From UBA5072 sp041737175 (lineage in GTDB: Bacteria; Bacteroidota; Bacteroidia; Bacteroidales; UBA10428), in assembly GCA_041737175.1 (NCBI GenBank), contig JBGSSF010000031.1:56474-120473 (forward strand): 64,000 bases of DNA. Direction: 5' to 3'. The notes under the pieces were generated by a model. It searched no databases. It had not been told where the DNA came from and saw nothing but the letters and a program-made list of their open reading frames with translations. A program made the position numbers and the translations under genes. Shown piece by piece: positions 1 through 7,890 of this stretch. Numbering within the stretch: the first letter of the stretch is position 1; the number at the start of each line of letters is the position of its first letter.

Positions 1-501
1 TATACGCCCGGAGCAATGAGAAACGCCAGCAAGGCCAGCTTCAGGGCTGTCAACTCAATGCCCATGAGCAAAGGTACGCGTGTTCACCAGCTGGCCATGT
101 ACGTGGTTTTTGATGTGCCCCTGCAGATGCTTTCGGATAATCCGACAGCCTATATGAGAGAGCAGGAATGCACCGATTTCATTACAAAGATCCCGACCAC
201 ATTTGAAGAGACGGTTCCGCTCGACGGCAAGGTGGCAGAGTACGTTGCCATCGCCCGTAAAAAAGGAGATACCTGGTTTGTCGGCGCTATGACCAACTGG
301 AGCCCCAGGGAACTTACCATCGACTTTTCCTTCCTGGAGCCCGGTGAATACATGGCCGAGGTATTCAAGGACGGTATCAATGCCGACCGCGATGCCACCG
401 ATTATGTAAAGGAACTGATAACCGTAAAATCAGGTGACAAACACAAGGTCAAACTGATGGATGGCGGCGGCTGGGTGGCACGTTTGGAAAAAACAAAGTA
501 A
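1..501 (+). CDS. GH97 family alpha-glucosidase/galactosidase, C-terminal fragment
   Basis: The reading frame is open from the first base of the window, so this is the 3' end of a longer gene. The visible 166 residues match the end of glycoside hydrolase family 97 (SusB type): the end of the catalytic barrel with GTRVHQLAMYVVF and a PLQMLSDNPTAY stretch, the IPTTFEET segment, and then the C-terminal beta-sandwich domain (from about residue 80) with VGAMTNWSPRELTI. GH97 enzymes are periplasmic exo-glycosidases that release glucose or galactose from oligosaccharides, usually with Ca2+. The catalytic residues lie upstream of the window, so retaining versus inverting chemistry cannot be told. It converges on the regulator gene at 519. 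Confidence 0.88.
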   Translation, partial: YTPGAMRNASKASFRAVNSMPMSKGTRVHQLAMYVVFDVPLQMLSDNPTAYMREQECTDFITKIPTTFEETVPLDGKVAEYVAIARKKGDTWFVGAMTNWSPRELTIDFSFLEPGEYMAEVFKDGINADRDATDYVKELITVKSGDKHKVKLMDGGGWVARLEKTK

Positions 502-518
502 CCCGGGCAGATGCAGCA

Positions 519-983
519 TCAGAAATTCTCTTTTCTCAGGCCTTTGTCCAGAAGGTACTGAATCACATTATTGAGCTTCTCCTTCAGGTCAATCAGATCT
601 TCAACCTTCATGGCGCCTGAAGTAAGGTCAGAAGCTAAATTTCCGGGTATGGAGGCTGCCTCAGCCTGCAAATTTCTTCCTTTTTCGGTAAGATGAATAT
701 TTACTATTCTCTCATCTCCCCTGGAACGATGTCTTTCAATTATACCCAGCGATTCCATTCTCTTAAGCAGGGGGGTGATGGTGTTGGTGTTCAGAATCAG
801 CTTGTGCGAAATTTCATTAACTGTAAGCCTGTCTGTTTCCCACAATACCATGAGCACTAAATATTGCGGATAAGTAATTCCCAACTTATCAAGATACGGC
901 TGATATTCTCTGATAATCAGTCGTGATGCGGCATACACCGGAAAGCACAATTGGTTCTCTAATTTCAGTTGTTCGAATTTCAT
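519..983 (-). CDS. ohrR: MarR-family regulator, OhrR-type organic peroxide sensor
   Basis: This 154-residue winged-helix protein carries the OhrR signature ENQLCFPVYAASR at its N-terminus. The Cys (residue 13) matches the peroxide-reactive cysteine of OhrR, and the tyrosines at about 29 and 36 that hydrogen-bond to it in OhrR also appear present. The winged-helix region (about 45-105) has the usual LTVNEISHKL and ITPLLKRMESLGII segments. OhrR represses peroxidase genes until its Cys is oxidised. The partner here is a glutathione peroxidase 47 bp upstream on the same strand, not the usual Ohr protein, so the two genes probably form one autoregulated unit. Confidence is high for MarR/OhrR and moderate for the exact inducer. 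Confidence 0.86.
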   Translation of the reverse strand: MKFEQLKLENQLCFPVYAASRLIIREYQPYLDKLGITYPQYLVLMVLWETDRLTVNEISHKLILNTNTITPLLKRMESLGIIERHRSRGDERIVNIHLTEKGRNLQAEAASIPGNLASDLTSGAMKVEDLIDLKEKLNNVIQYLLDKGLRKENF

Positions 984-1030
984 GGAGATGGTTTGTATTG
1001 AAGTGATGGATCGTTTGATTAAAAATCAAG

Positions 1031-1513
1031 TTAATTTAAAAACTTCTCCAGGTACTCTCCGATTTTCTCTGGTTTGGTAGTCGGAGAAAACCTTTTTACA
1101 GGTTTTCCCTCTGCATCAACCAGGAATTTTGTGAAATTCCACTTTATTTTGCTCCCGAAAATTCCTCCTGATTCCTTCTTGAGGTATTTGTAAATGGGAT
1201 GCGCATTCTCTCCGTTTACCTCAATTTTTGAAAACATCGGGAAAGTCACTCCATAATTGATCAGACAACCCTCGGAAATCGATTTTTCATCTCCAGGCTC
1301 CTGATTCGCAAACTGATTGCAGGGAAATCCCAATATGACCAGACCCTTGTCCTTATATTTCCGATAAAGCTTTTCCAATCCTTCGAATTGTGGCGTAAGC
1401 CCGCACTTGCTTGCTGTATTCACAATCAGAAGGGTTTTTCCTTTGTAGGTTTCCATGGAGATTGCTTTCCCCTGGAGACTTTGTGCTGTAAACTGATAAA
1501 ATGATTCTATCAT
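1031..1513 (-). CDS. Glutathione peroxidase (thioredoxin-type thiol peroxidase)
   Basis: The protein has 160 residues, the usual length for bacterial Cys-type glutathione peroxidases. It reduces H2O2 and organic hydroperoxides, in bacteria mostly at the expense of thioredoxin. The peroxidatic Cys37 lies in NTASKCGLTPQ. The rest of the catalytic tetrad is visible as Gln71 (ANQEPG) and Trp125-Asn126 (WNFTKF). Cys83, in EGCLINYGVTFP, sits where the resolving cysteine of thioredoxin-dependent members is found. There is no signal peptide, so it should be cytoplasmic. It is the first gene of a two-gene unit with the OhrR-like regulator, which suggests peroxide induction. Confidence 0.93.
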   Translation of the reverse strand: MIESFYQFTAQSLQGKAISMETYKGKTLLIVNTASKCGLTPQFEGLEKLYRKYKDKGLVILGFPCNQFANQEPGDEKSISEGCLINYGVTFPMFSKIEVNGENAHPIYKYLKKESGGIFGSKIKWNFTKFLVDAEGKPVKRFSPTTKPEKIGEYLEKFLN

Positions 1514-1528
1514 ATGGATTCGTTTTTA

Positions 1529-1566
1529 ATATCGTTAAAGACTATATCGTATGCGATGCAAAGCTA
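1529..1566 (-). promoter_or_regulatory. Probable promoter and operator of the peroxidase-ohrR unit
   Basis: On the minus strand, TAGCTTTG (1566 to 1559) fits the Bacteroidota -7 consensus TAnnTTTG exactly. Just downstream, where transcription should start, lies the inverted repeat ATCG-TATG-CGAT (1546-1557). The half-site ACGATAT appears twice (about 1543-1549 and 1529-1535). This is the position expected for an OhrR operator, but the bases do not match the Bacillus OhrR site, so operator function is inferred. I see no clear -33 element. Confidence 0.45.
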
Positions 1567-1632
1567 TAAAATAATTACTATTTTTACCCACGCATGAAAG
1601 GTTCAGTATCATGCACACGGAAAAACAAAATA

Positions 1633-2418
1633 ATGAAAGATTACAAGATCAAAGAATTTCCGAAATCAAGAATTGCCACGATTGATGTATGCGCCATCGG
1701 GCTGCAAAAACATCATATCGCGGCCATGATAGAAATTGATATTTCCGGAAGCCGTGAAAAAATAAAGAAATACAGGGACAAGACCCACAGGATTTCATTT
1801 ACTGCCTGGCTGATAAAAGCGATCAGCCATACCGTCAAGGATTATGAACAGGCAGCCGCCTATCTGAAAGGAAAACGAAAGGCCATTATTTTCAATGAAA
1901 TCAATGTCTCCATGGTGGTTGAAAAAAGCATTAACGGCCACAAGGTTCCCATTCCGCTCATCATTGAAAAAGCCAATGAAAGAAGCATGGAATCCATTAC
2001 AAAACAAATCAGTGATGCCAAGGATAAAATACTGACTGATAAGGATATTGTTCTACATAACCGATCAAGTCAACTGGAACGAATCTACTATACCCTGCCA
2101 GGATTTATCAGAAGGTTTTTCTGGAAATACTTATTAAAGAATCCAAGACTGGCGTTCCATAAAATGGGGAATGTTGCCGTTACCTCCATTGGTATGATGG
2201 GGAACGTTAAAGGATGGTTCATCCCGGTATCGGTACATCCGATATGTTTCGGAATCAGCAGTATATCCAAAAAGCCGGTTGTGGTGGATGATAAGATCGA
2301 GATCCGGGAAGTCCTGAATATGACCATACTGTTGGACCATGATGTCATTGATGGGGCACCTATGGCCCGGTTTATAAATGATCTGTCGGAAAATATAGAG
2401 AAAGGAATAGAATTATAA
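1633..2418 (+). CDS. Stand-alone 2-oxoacid dehydrogenase E2-type acyltransferase domain
   Basis: This 261-residue protein matches the catalytic (CAT-fold) domain of dihydrolipoamide acyltransferases. The active-site motif DHDVIDGAPMARF near the C-terminus contains the HxxxDG triad residues. The middle section has RISFTAWLIKAI and NVAVTSIGMMG, both typical of the fold. The lipoyl and subunit-binding domains of a real E2 are absent, and no E1 or E3 gene is nearby, so the substrate is unknown. An acyl-CoA-dependent transferase is likely. I chose the ATG at 1633; an in-frame ATG at 1594 would add 13 residues that do not look conserved. Confidence 0.8.
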   Translation: MKDYKIKEFPKSRIATIDVCAIGLQKHHIAAMIEIDISGSREKIKKYRDKTHRISFTAWLIKAISHTVKDYEQAAAYLKGKRKAIIFNEINVSMVVEKSINGHKVPIPLIIEKANERSMESITKQISDAKDKILTDKDIVLHNRSSQLERIYYTLPGFIRRFFWKYLLKNPRLAFHKMGNVAVTSIGMMGNVKGWFIPVSVHPICFGISSISKKPVVVDDKIEIREVLNMTILLDHDVIDGAPMARFINDLSENIEKGIEL

Positions 2419-2468
2419 AAAGTCCGGATACCCGAAATTTTAGAAGGATTGAGTATATTTGTCACTCG

Positions 2469-2864
2469 ATGAAGGACAGAACAAATGATATTGATTTCAT
2501 CAGAAGAGCTCTTTTTTTAGCTTTTTTCTCCTTGTTTATTTTTGTTTTTTCCGATAACACGATAAAACAAGATACCAAACATATCAGTCCTGAGCTTGTA
2601 TCAGATCAGCATTCAGCTTTAAAAGCCACCCCGATTGAGTTTTGTAAGACCCCTTCTTTTCAGAAAACCTGGATATCAAGTATAGATCGGATGCACTTCA
2701 GATTACCGGACAGGAATCTCAAAATCCTTGCAGATCACAATATAATTAGTCAAAAATTGATCTCTTTGGAGAAAAATCAATTTTTGACAGAGGCGATTAC
2801 TGACTGTCAGTTTTACTATTTGCTATTCCCCAAACTTTCCATCGAGGTACCTCTTTTAAGTTAA
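2469..2864 (+). CDS. Hypothetical membrane-anchored or secreted protein
   Basis: I do not recognise this 131-residue protein. It has a basic N-terminus followed by a strongly hydrophobic, Phe-rich helix (about residues 13-30), which could be a signal peptide or a single membrane anchor. The remaining 100 residues are polar, and no known motif is visible. It starts 50 bp after the E2-like gene and lies 79 bp before the SecD-like gene, in the same direction, so it may be transcribed with either. Its coding nature is moderately supported by length and frame continuity only. Confidence 0.5.
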   Translation: MKDRTNDIDFIRRALFLAFFSLFIFVFSDNTIKQDTKHISPELVSDQHSALKATPIEFCKTPSFQKTWISSIDRMHFRLPDRNLKILADHNIISQKLISLEKNQFLTEAITDCQFYYLLFPKLSIEVPLLS

Positions 2865-2895
2865 TACCCGGCTTCAACTTTATCAATGATCTGCC

Positions 2896-2912
2896 CTTCA
2901 AATCATTTGAAG
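2896..2912. promoter_or_regulatory. 17-bp inverted repeat upstream of the SecD-like gene
   Basis: CTTCAAAT and ATTTGAAG are perfect 8-bp arms around one central base. The element lies 31 bp before the ATG of the SecD-like gene, followed by an A/T-rich stretch. The position suits an operator for a dimeric repressor; it has no T-run that would mark it as a terminator. Function is inferred only. Confidence 0.35.
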
Positions 2913-2943
2913 CGGTAATTATATTAACTTAAAAATCAACATA

Positions 2944-3597
2944 ATGAAAACAACAGTATATTTTTTAGTTGCAGCTTTTATTTATGGCATTGTTGCCCTG
3001 AGTTTTACAAATAAAACCCAAGCAACCGAAAACATCGTAATTCAATCGGTCGATAAAAACATATCCGTGAATACTTTGACAACAGCGGCAAAAATTATTT
3101 CAGACAGATTGAAATCTTTCAGTCCGGAGAAATTTGAAGTCTCTATAATACCTGAAAGAAATCAAATTGAGGTATCTCTGACAGGCAATTGGGATTTAAA
3201 TATTGTCATGTCTCTGGTTTTGCAAAAAGGAGAGTTATCATTTTACGAATCCTATAATCAAAGTGAAGAGCAGGTTGCCTTATTAACAGGTAATGATGTT
3301 GAAAGCATTACAGCTAATCATGACAAAAACACCGGTGAAAATTATATGGAGGTCAGATTTAAAAAATCAGCCATAGACAAATGGACGAATGCTACCAAAA
3401 GGAACATTAACAGAGTCATTGTGATTGCGGTGGACAATCATGTAATTTATGATCCTGTATTAAAATCTGAGATAAACAACGGGATTTGCACAATTACCGG
3501 TAATTTTACCGAGACCGAAATCCGGCTTCTGGTATCGACTGTCAGTCATGGTGAACTGCCTGCAGAATTTTACCTGGTAAAATACAACCGGCAGTGA
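2944..3597 (+). CDS. Secreted stand-alone SecD P1-like domain protein
   Basis: After an N-terminal hydrophobic signal (about residues 1-27), the 217-residue protein follows the periplasmic P1 domain of SecD. An RLKSFSPEKFEV region resembles the SecD ferredoxin-like base. A GELSFYE strand, LLTGNDVESI, a VIVIAVDNHVIYDP strand, and ITGNFTETEIRLL followed by HGELPAEFYLV complete the match to the SecD head. In SecDF this domain grips translocated substrate outside the membrane. The six SecD transmembrane helices and the SecF half are missing here and no sec gene is near. It may be a repurposed periplasmic binding domain. Similarity is clear; function is unknown. Confidence 0.72.
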   Translation: MKTTVYFLVAAFIYGIVALSFTNKTQATENIVIQSVDKNISVNTLTTAAKIISDRLKSFSPEKFEVSIIPERNQIEVSLTGNWDLNIVMSLVLQKGELSFYESYNQSEEQVALLTGNDVESITANHDKNTGENYMEVRFKKSAIDKWTNATKRNINRVIVIAVDNHVIYDPVLKSEINNGICTITGNFTETEIRLLVSTVSHGELPAEFYLVKYNRQ

Positions 3598-3609
3598 AAC
3601 AGAATGAGC

Positions 3610-3629
3610 GGGCAGGCCATGGCCTGCCC
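3610..3629. repeat. 20-bp perfect palindrome (REP-like)
   Basis: The sequence GGGCAGGCCATGGCCTGCCC is its own reverse complement, and flanking GAGC/GCTC could extend the stem with a small bulge. It lies between the converging SecD-like and MFS genes, directly beyond an 8-bp repeat array. It may act as a bidirectional terminator or be a REP-type element. Confidence 0.6.
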
Positions 3630-3648
3630 CTGCTCATAACTCCCTACT

Positions 3649-3704
3649 CTCCTTGTCTCCTTGTCTCCCACTCTCCCACTCTTTCACTCTCACACTCTCC
3701 CATT
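3649..3704. repeat. 8-bp tandem array, seven units
   Basis: Seven consecutive 8-bp units occur: CTCCTTGT twice, CTCCCACT twice, then CTTTCACT, CTCACACT and CTCCCATT. One strand is pure pyrimidine apart from a few bases. The array runs across the stop codon of the MFS gene (3690-3692), so the last few codons of that gene (Arg-Gly-Asn-Gly-Arg-Val) come from repeat DNA. Similar units continue less regularly to about 3725. Confidence 0.75.
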
Positions 3705-4925
3705 CCCCCTACTCCTCACTTCCTCCCTCACCATAAGCTTGACCGGCGGCACCAGGAATGCCCCCAGACCCAGCAATGCAATGGCAATACCCGAAATGAT
3801 AAAGGCATTGGTAATGCCGATGCTGTCGGCAATAAAGCCTGTTGCCAGCAGACCGATCATGGAAGGAAGCAAGGTTATGCTGCCATACATGGAAAATACC
3901 CTGCCGAGTGCTGAAGGTTCCACCAGGGTTTGCAGCACTACGGTGAAAGCCCCGGAATAGATGGCCATGGATATCCCGCCAAATATGGTGATCGCTGCAA
4001 AAAAAATAAATCCCGAAGCAGGGAGGATGCCTGAAAAGACAAAAGTCATTCCCAATATAAAGTACATCAGATTAATCAGAATAATTTTATAGGACCTGAG
4101 CCGGGAAATTCCCATGATAGCACCGCCCAGAAGCATGCCAATGCCCCAGGCAATTTCGATGACGCTCATGTGGTAGGCATTTCCTGAAAAATGATGCAGG
4201 GTCATGAGCGGGAATAAAACCGCTATGGGCATGATAAAGAAAGTGGCCAGAACAGAAAGGATGAACATCCACAGAAGTCCGGGTTTTCTGTAAATTTCCT
4301 TTATACCCTCCAATATCTCTCTCAACATATTGGGTTGCACGGCGTCCTTTTTTTTGGGATCGGGAATGTGCACCATCAGGAGTGACACTCCCGCGATGAT
4401 AGCACCAACCACATCAATCAGCAAAACCCAGGTCATATCCAGGAGGTTAATCAGTATGGCTGCGATAGCGGGACCTGCAATGTTGCTTACCGATTGTATG
4501 ATATTGTTAATACCTGCTATACGCATGAGTTGATCTTCCGGCGCCAGCAGGGGGACTGATGCCTGCATGGCAGGAATATGAAATGCCGCACCTGCCGAAC
4601 GAAAAGCAAGCAAAATGTAAACGTACGTCACTTTGGCGTCACCGGTGTAAAACATCACTGCGATGCCCAGGGTACACAAAGCGATAAAGACATCAGCCAG
4701 AATCATGGTTTTTTTCCGGTTCCACCGGTCAATAAACACTCCCGTGAACAAGCCAAGCACCATTTGCGGCAGAAGAGCGGCAATGGTGGCAAATGCCAGT
4801 ACTTCAGCTGAACCCGTCTCTATACTCAGCCAGAAAATAACTGCAAATCCCACGATCGCACTGCTGAGCGTTGAAATCAACTGACCTGTCCATATAGTTA
4901 TAAAGGTTCTTTTCCAGTTGCTCAT
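3690..4925 (-). CDS. MFS efflux transporter (MFS_3 / EntS-like)
   Basis: This 411-residue protein has about 12 hydrophobic segments and belongs to the MFS group that includes enterobactin exporter EntS and macrolide efflux proteins. The N-terminus (SNWKRTFITIWTGQLISTL) is typical, and the loop between helices 2 and 3 carries GVFIDRWNRKKTMILADV, matching the MFS signature GxxxDRxxRR/K. Members export siderophores, macrolides or other small molecules; the substrate cannot be predicted and no biosynthetic genes are near. The final residues (EEVRSRGNGRV) are encoded by the purine-rich strand of the adjoining repeat array and are probably dispensable. Confidence 0.85.
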   Translation of the reverse strand: MSNWKRTFITIWTGQLISTLSSAIVGFAVIFWLSIETGSAEVLAFATIAALLPQMVLGLFTGVFIDRWNRKKTMILADVFIALCTLGIAVMFYTGDAKVTYVYILLAFRSAGAAFHIPAMQASVPLLAPEDQLMRIAGINNIIQSVSNIAGPAIAAILINLLDMTWVLLIDVVGAIIAGVSLLMVHIPDPKKKDAVQPNMLREILEGIKEIYRKPGLLWMFILSVLATFFIMPIAVLFPLMTLHHFSGNAYHMSVIEIAWGIGMLLGGAIMGISRLRSYKIILINLMYFILGMTFVFSGILPASGFIFFAAITIFGGISMAIYSGAFTVVLQTLVEPSALGRVFSMYGSITLLPSMIGLLATGFIADSIGITNAFIISGIAIALLGLGAFLVPPVKLMVREEVRSRGNGRV

Positions 4926-5185
4926 AATAGGTCTCTATGAAAATCGCTGCCGGCTTATTGTATAACTAACTGTTACGGAAAAAGTGAGCAGCAATAAAAG
5001 GTTTTATATTAAAATTGTTTGTAATGAAGATCCTCCAGATTCTTCTGAAGGTAATTGTGGATTCTGAGAGTATAATCTCAGTAAGATTACTTCCTTTAAA
5101 CGGAAAACCGGTAACTTAAATTCTCATGATCCTAAGGATAAACTATATACGAAGGTAATATTTTATAATTAATTAACAACCGCAG
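4926..5185. other. Intergenic region upstream of the MFS gene, no gene seen
   Basis: This A/T-rich gap of about 260 bp should contain the promoter of the MFS gene. I found no exact TAnnTTTG box on the minus strand. A small hairpin, CTGAGA-GTATAA-TCTCAG, occupies 5064-5081. No open frame of useful length and no RNA gene fold are evident. Confidence 0.5.
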
Positions 5186-5205
5186 GGTCAAGTCGCGACT
5201 TGACC
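5186..5205. repeat. 20-bp perfect palindrome downstream of mutL
   Basis: GGTCAAGTCGCGACTTGACC reads the same on both strands. It lies 3 bp beyond a heptamer array at the mutL stop codon, the same order (stop, array, palindrome) as at 3610-3704. It could fold as a hairpin at the 3' end of the mutL transcript; no clear T-run follows on the mutL strand. Confidence 0.65.
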
Positions 5206-5208
5206 TTA

Positions 5209-5229
5209 CTTGTCCCTTGTCCCTTGTCC
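5209..5229. repeat. 7-bp tandem array, three units
   Basis: CTTGTCC occurs three times in a row and ends on the base before the mutL stop codon (complement of 5230-5232). Read in the direction of mutL, the units are GGACAAG immediately after the TAG. It is short but matches the placement and purine bias of the longer arrays in the window. Confidence 0.7.
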
Positions 5230-7056
5230 CTACCTAAACTTCTTCTCTATTTCCTCAATCCCCATTATCACAACTACCGGTTTCCCCGATGGTGAATAGG
5301 CAGGGCTTTCGCAAGCGAAAAGATGATCCACCATTTCCTGCATAACCTCCTGCGACAGTGTTTCACCGTAATTTACGGCACCAGCCATGGCCAGTGACCT
5401 GGCAATTCTTTCCCTGACTCCTGTTTTGATATCTCCACCTGTGCTTTTATAGTGATCGAGAAAAGCCTCCAGCAGGTCCCGGGGGGTTTCCTTGCTTATT
5501 TCAGCCGGATACCCGGCTATTACCAATGTATTGCCGCCAAAATCACGAATATCAAAGCCAATGGTGTGAAGATCCTCCATGATTTCCCGTAGCATGAGGT
5601 AATCAGCCTGATCCAGTTCAATGGTTTCAGGGAAAAGAATGCGCTGAGCCACAGGATAATTCATGGCAAATGAACGGATGTAGTTTTCATACAATATCCT
5701 TTCATGTGCCCGGCGCTGATCGATCATCATCAAACCCGACTTAACCGGTGTAAGAATGTACCGGCTTTTTAACTGTATGAATGAATCCGTTGGTTTACCA
5801 TTTCCATTGGGCATTGAACTAAGCCCGGTTAGTTTGGCGGATTCAACTGATCCCTCTAAGGGAATCCCTTCAGGAGAATAAAGTTTTTCCCAGTGCTTGA
5901 GATTCTGGCCTCCCTCATGTCCGGATTTTTCAGGTATCCTGTATTCTTCATCAAAGGGATTATAATTTCGGTTATAGGAAATCTGCGGCACAGGCACCGG
6001 ATCATCGCGCCTGAAAACCGGAAATTCCACTGAACTTTCCCTGTTAAAATCAATGGAAGGCATCAGGTTAAACTTGCCGAGAGCCTCCCGGGTAGCGGCC
6101 AACAGTATCTGGAATATCGCCAGTTCATTCTCGAATTTGATCTCGGTTTTTGTAGGATGAATATTGATGTCGATGGTATCCGGATCCACTTCAAGATAAA
6201 TGAAATAAGAAGGTATTGTTTCCGGGGGCAGTATTTTTTCATAGGCTGAGAGGACAGCTTTGTGAAAGTAGGGATGTTTCATGAACCTGTTATTGACAAA
6301 GAAGAACTGTTCACCGGGCGTTCTTCTTGCTAACTCGGGTTTTCCGACAAATCCGCTGATCCGCACAATGCTCGTCACCGTATCGATATTGGTCAGGTTC
6401 TGGTTTATGCCCTTACCGAATATGTGAATGATACGCTGCTTAAGATTGGTCCGCGGGAGGCTGTAAATTTCACTGTCATTGTGTTCCAGTATGAATTCCA
6501 CCTCCGGATTTGCCAGAGAGATCCGCTGAAACTCATAGATGATATGTTTCAATTCGGCATTGTTTGTTTTCAGGAATTTTCGCCTGGCAGGAACATTAAA
6601 AAAAAGGTTCCTGACTGCAAAGCTTGTTCCTGAAGCGCAACTTACCGGGTCCTGTGATTCAACCTTTGATCCGGCTATGATGATTTCCGTGCCAAGATCA
6701 TTCTCAGGCTTTCGGGTACGCAGGATCACCTGTGCAACGGATGCCACCGATGCCAGAGCCTCGCCGCGGAATCCCAGCGTACGTATCGCAAATAAATCTA
6801 CAGCTTCGCGGATCTTAGAGGTAGCATGCCGTTCAAAGCTCATCCTGGCATCGGTTTCTGACATGCCGCAACCATTATCAACAATCTGGATAAGGGTTTT
6901 ACCGCCATCCCTGGCAATTACCCTGATCGTTGTACTGCCGGCGTCGATGGAGTTTTCAACCAGCTCCTTTACCACGGAGGCAGGACGTTGAATTACCTCT
7001 CCTGCGGCAATCTGGCTGGCTACTGAATCGGGCAGCAAATGAATGATATCAGGCAT
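5230..7056 (-). CDS. mutL: DNA mismatch repair protein MutL
   Basis: MutL is the ATPase that links MutS mismatch recognition to strand incision and removal. The GHKL ATPase domain is at the N-terminus: IAAGEVIQRPASVVKELVENSIDAG with the Mg-binding Asn, then DNGCGM (about residue 60) and TLGFRGEALASVASV. The C-terminal dimerisation domain is recognisable by MIDQRRAHERILYE and the final ACESPAYSPSGKP zinc/clamp region. The 608-residue length is normal. The frame stays open 18 codons further upstream to 7110, but the family N-terminus (MPDIIHLLPD) starts at 7056, and a -7 promoter box lies at 7092-7099, inside that extension. I do not see the DQHAxxE(x)4E endonuclease form intact: QRRAHERILYE is a variant. 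Confidence 0.96.
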   Translation of the reverse strand: MPDIIHLLPDSVASQIAAGEVIQRPASVVKELVENSIDAGSTTIRVIARDGGKTLIQIVDNGCGMSETDARMSFERHATSKIREAVDLFAIRTLGFRGEALASVASVAQVILRTRKPENDLGTEIIIAGSKVESQDPVSCASGTSFAVRNLFFNVPARRKFLKTNNAELKHIIYEFQRISLANPEVEFILEHNDSEIYSLPRTNLKQRIIHIFGKGINQNLTNIDTVTSIVRISGFVGKPELARRTPGEQFFFVNNRFMKHPYFHKAVLSAYEKILPPETIPSYFIYLEVDPDTIDINIHPTKTEIKFENELAIFQILLAATREALGKFNLMPSIDFNRESSVEFPVFRRDDPVPVPQISYNRNYNPFDEEYRIPEKSGHEGGQNLKHWEKLYSPEGIPLEGSVESAKLTGLSSMPNGNGKPTDSFIQLKSRYILTPVKSGLMMIDQRRAHERILYENYIRSFAMNYPVAQRILFPETIELDQADYLMLREIMEDLHTIGFDIRDFGGNTLVIAGYPAEISKETPRDLLEAFLDHYKSTGGDIKTGVRERIARSLAMAGAVNYGETLSQEVMQEMVDHLFACESPAYSPSGKPVVVIMGIEEIEKKFR

Positions 7057-7091
7057 GATAAGAGGTTCTAAGATCGGTGTATACAGGATTT

Positions 7092-7099
7092 CAAAGGTA
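7092..7099 (-). promoter_or_regulatory. -7 promoter box of mutL
   Basis: The minus-strand octamer TACCTTTG matches TAnnTTTG exactly and lies about 36 bp before the ATG at 7056, giving a transcript start near 7085. It supports the shorter MutL start. No convincing -33 TTTG is visible at the expected distance. Confidence 0.5.
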
Positions 7100-7216
7100 A
7101 GTATAATCATAAACTAATGGAAACTGTTAAAGTATTTAACTGGCATATATTTTGATATTATTCTGATTGGTAGAAGAACTCCAAATAAAACAATAACTTT
7201 TTAAAGGATTTTCGTT

Positions 7217-7789
7217 ATGAAAAAGATTATGGTTATCATATTGACCAGTGTGGTTGCACTGAATGCATATTCCCAGGTTGAGAACCAGGTGGATAGCAAA
7301 ACAACCAAAAAACTGACAAAAGCGCAGAGAATGGAGCAGAGGCGCGTAGAGGCAGAAGAAACTGCCAAACTGGTAGACTGGATGGTAGAAAACAGGCAAT
7401 TTGTGCTGGAAGCCAATTACCTGAGCAATCAGTACGGTGAAAGGCAGATAGTCAGCAGCAACATCAATTTTATAGCTGTTGATTCCTCAAACATCACGAT
7501 ACAGCTTGCCTCCCTTTCAGGTATCGGAGGAGCCAATGGTATGGGCGGCGTCACTGCCGACGGGACCATTTCACAATTCAGGATCGAAAAGGTCGGCAAG
7601 GATAGGAAAGGGTATACCATCCGCATCATGGCCATGACGCATATAGGTTCCTATGATATTACCTTTTTCATTACGCAGGGCGGTCATGCCGATGCCTCCA
7701 TTACGGGCACGACAAGAGGCAAACTGAATTACCATGGCATACTGGTGCCGCTTACAGTGTCGAAAGTCTATAAAGGCATGACCATTTAA
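7217..7789 (+). CDS. DUF4251 family exported protein
   Basis: This is a 190-residue protein with a signal peptide (cleavage near the Ala-Tyr-Ser-Gln around residue 20) and a charged Lys/Arg/Glu-rich linker (about 30-55). The globular part is rich in beta-strands, with SGIGGANGMGGVTADGTI and a NYHGILVPLTVSKVYKGM ending. This pattern is what I know as DUF4251, found almost only in Bacteroidota, with unknown function and probable periplasmic or outer-membrane location. It is divergent from mutL and stands alone as a transcription unit before the sugar transporter. Confidence 0.8.
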   Translation: MKKIMVIILTSVVALNAYSQVENQVDSKTTKKLTKAQRMEQRRVEAEETAKLVDWMVENRQFVLEANYLSNQYGERQIVSSNINFIAVDSSNITIQLASLSGIGGANGMGGVTADGTISQFRIEKVGKDRKGYTIRIMAMTHIGSYDITFFITQGGHADASITGTTRGKLNYHGILVPLTVSKVYKGMTI

Positions 7790-7890
7790 AACGGTTTGTA
7801 AAATATCTTCAGCTTTTTTTAACAAACAGCTTAATTATAATTGTTTTTGCGTATTATTACTTCATCATGACGCATTAACAATTATTATCC

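Noticed and set aside
7057..7110. Longer MutL start (18 more codons)
   Set aside because: The MutL family begins at MPDIIHLLPD, and a -7 promoter box lies inside the extension.
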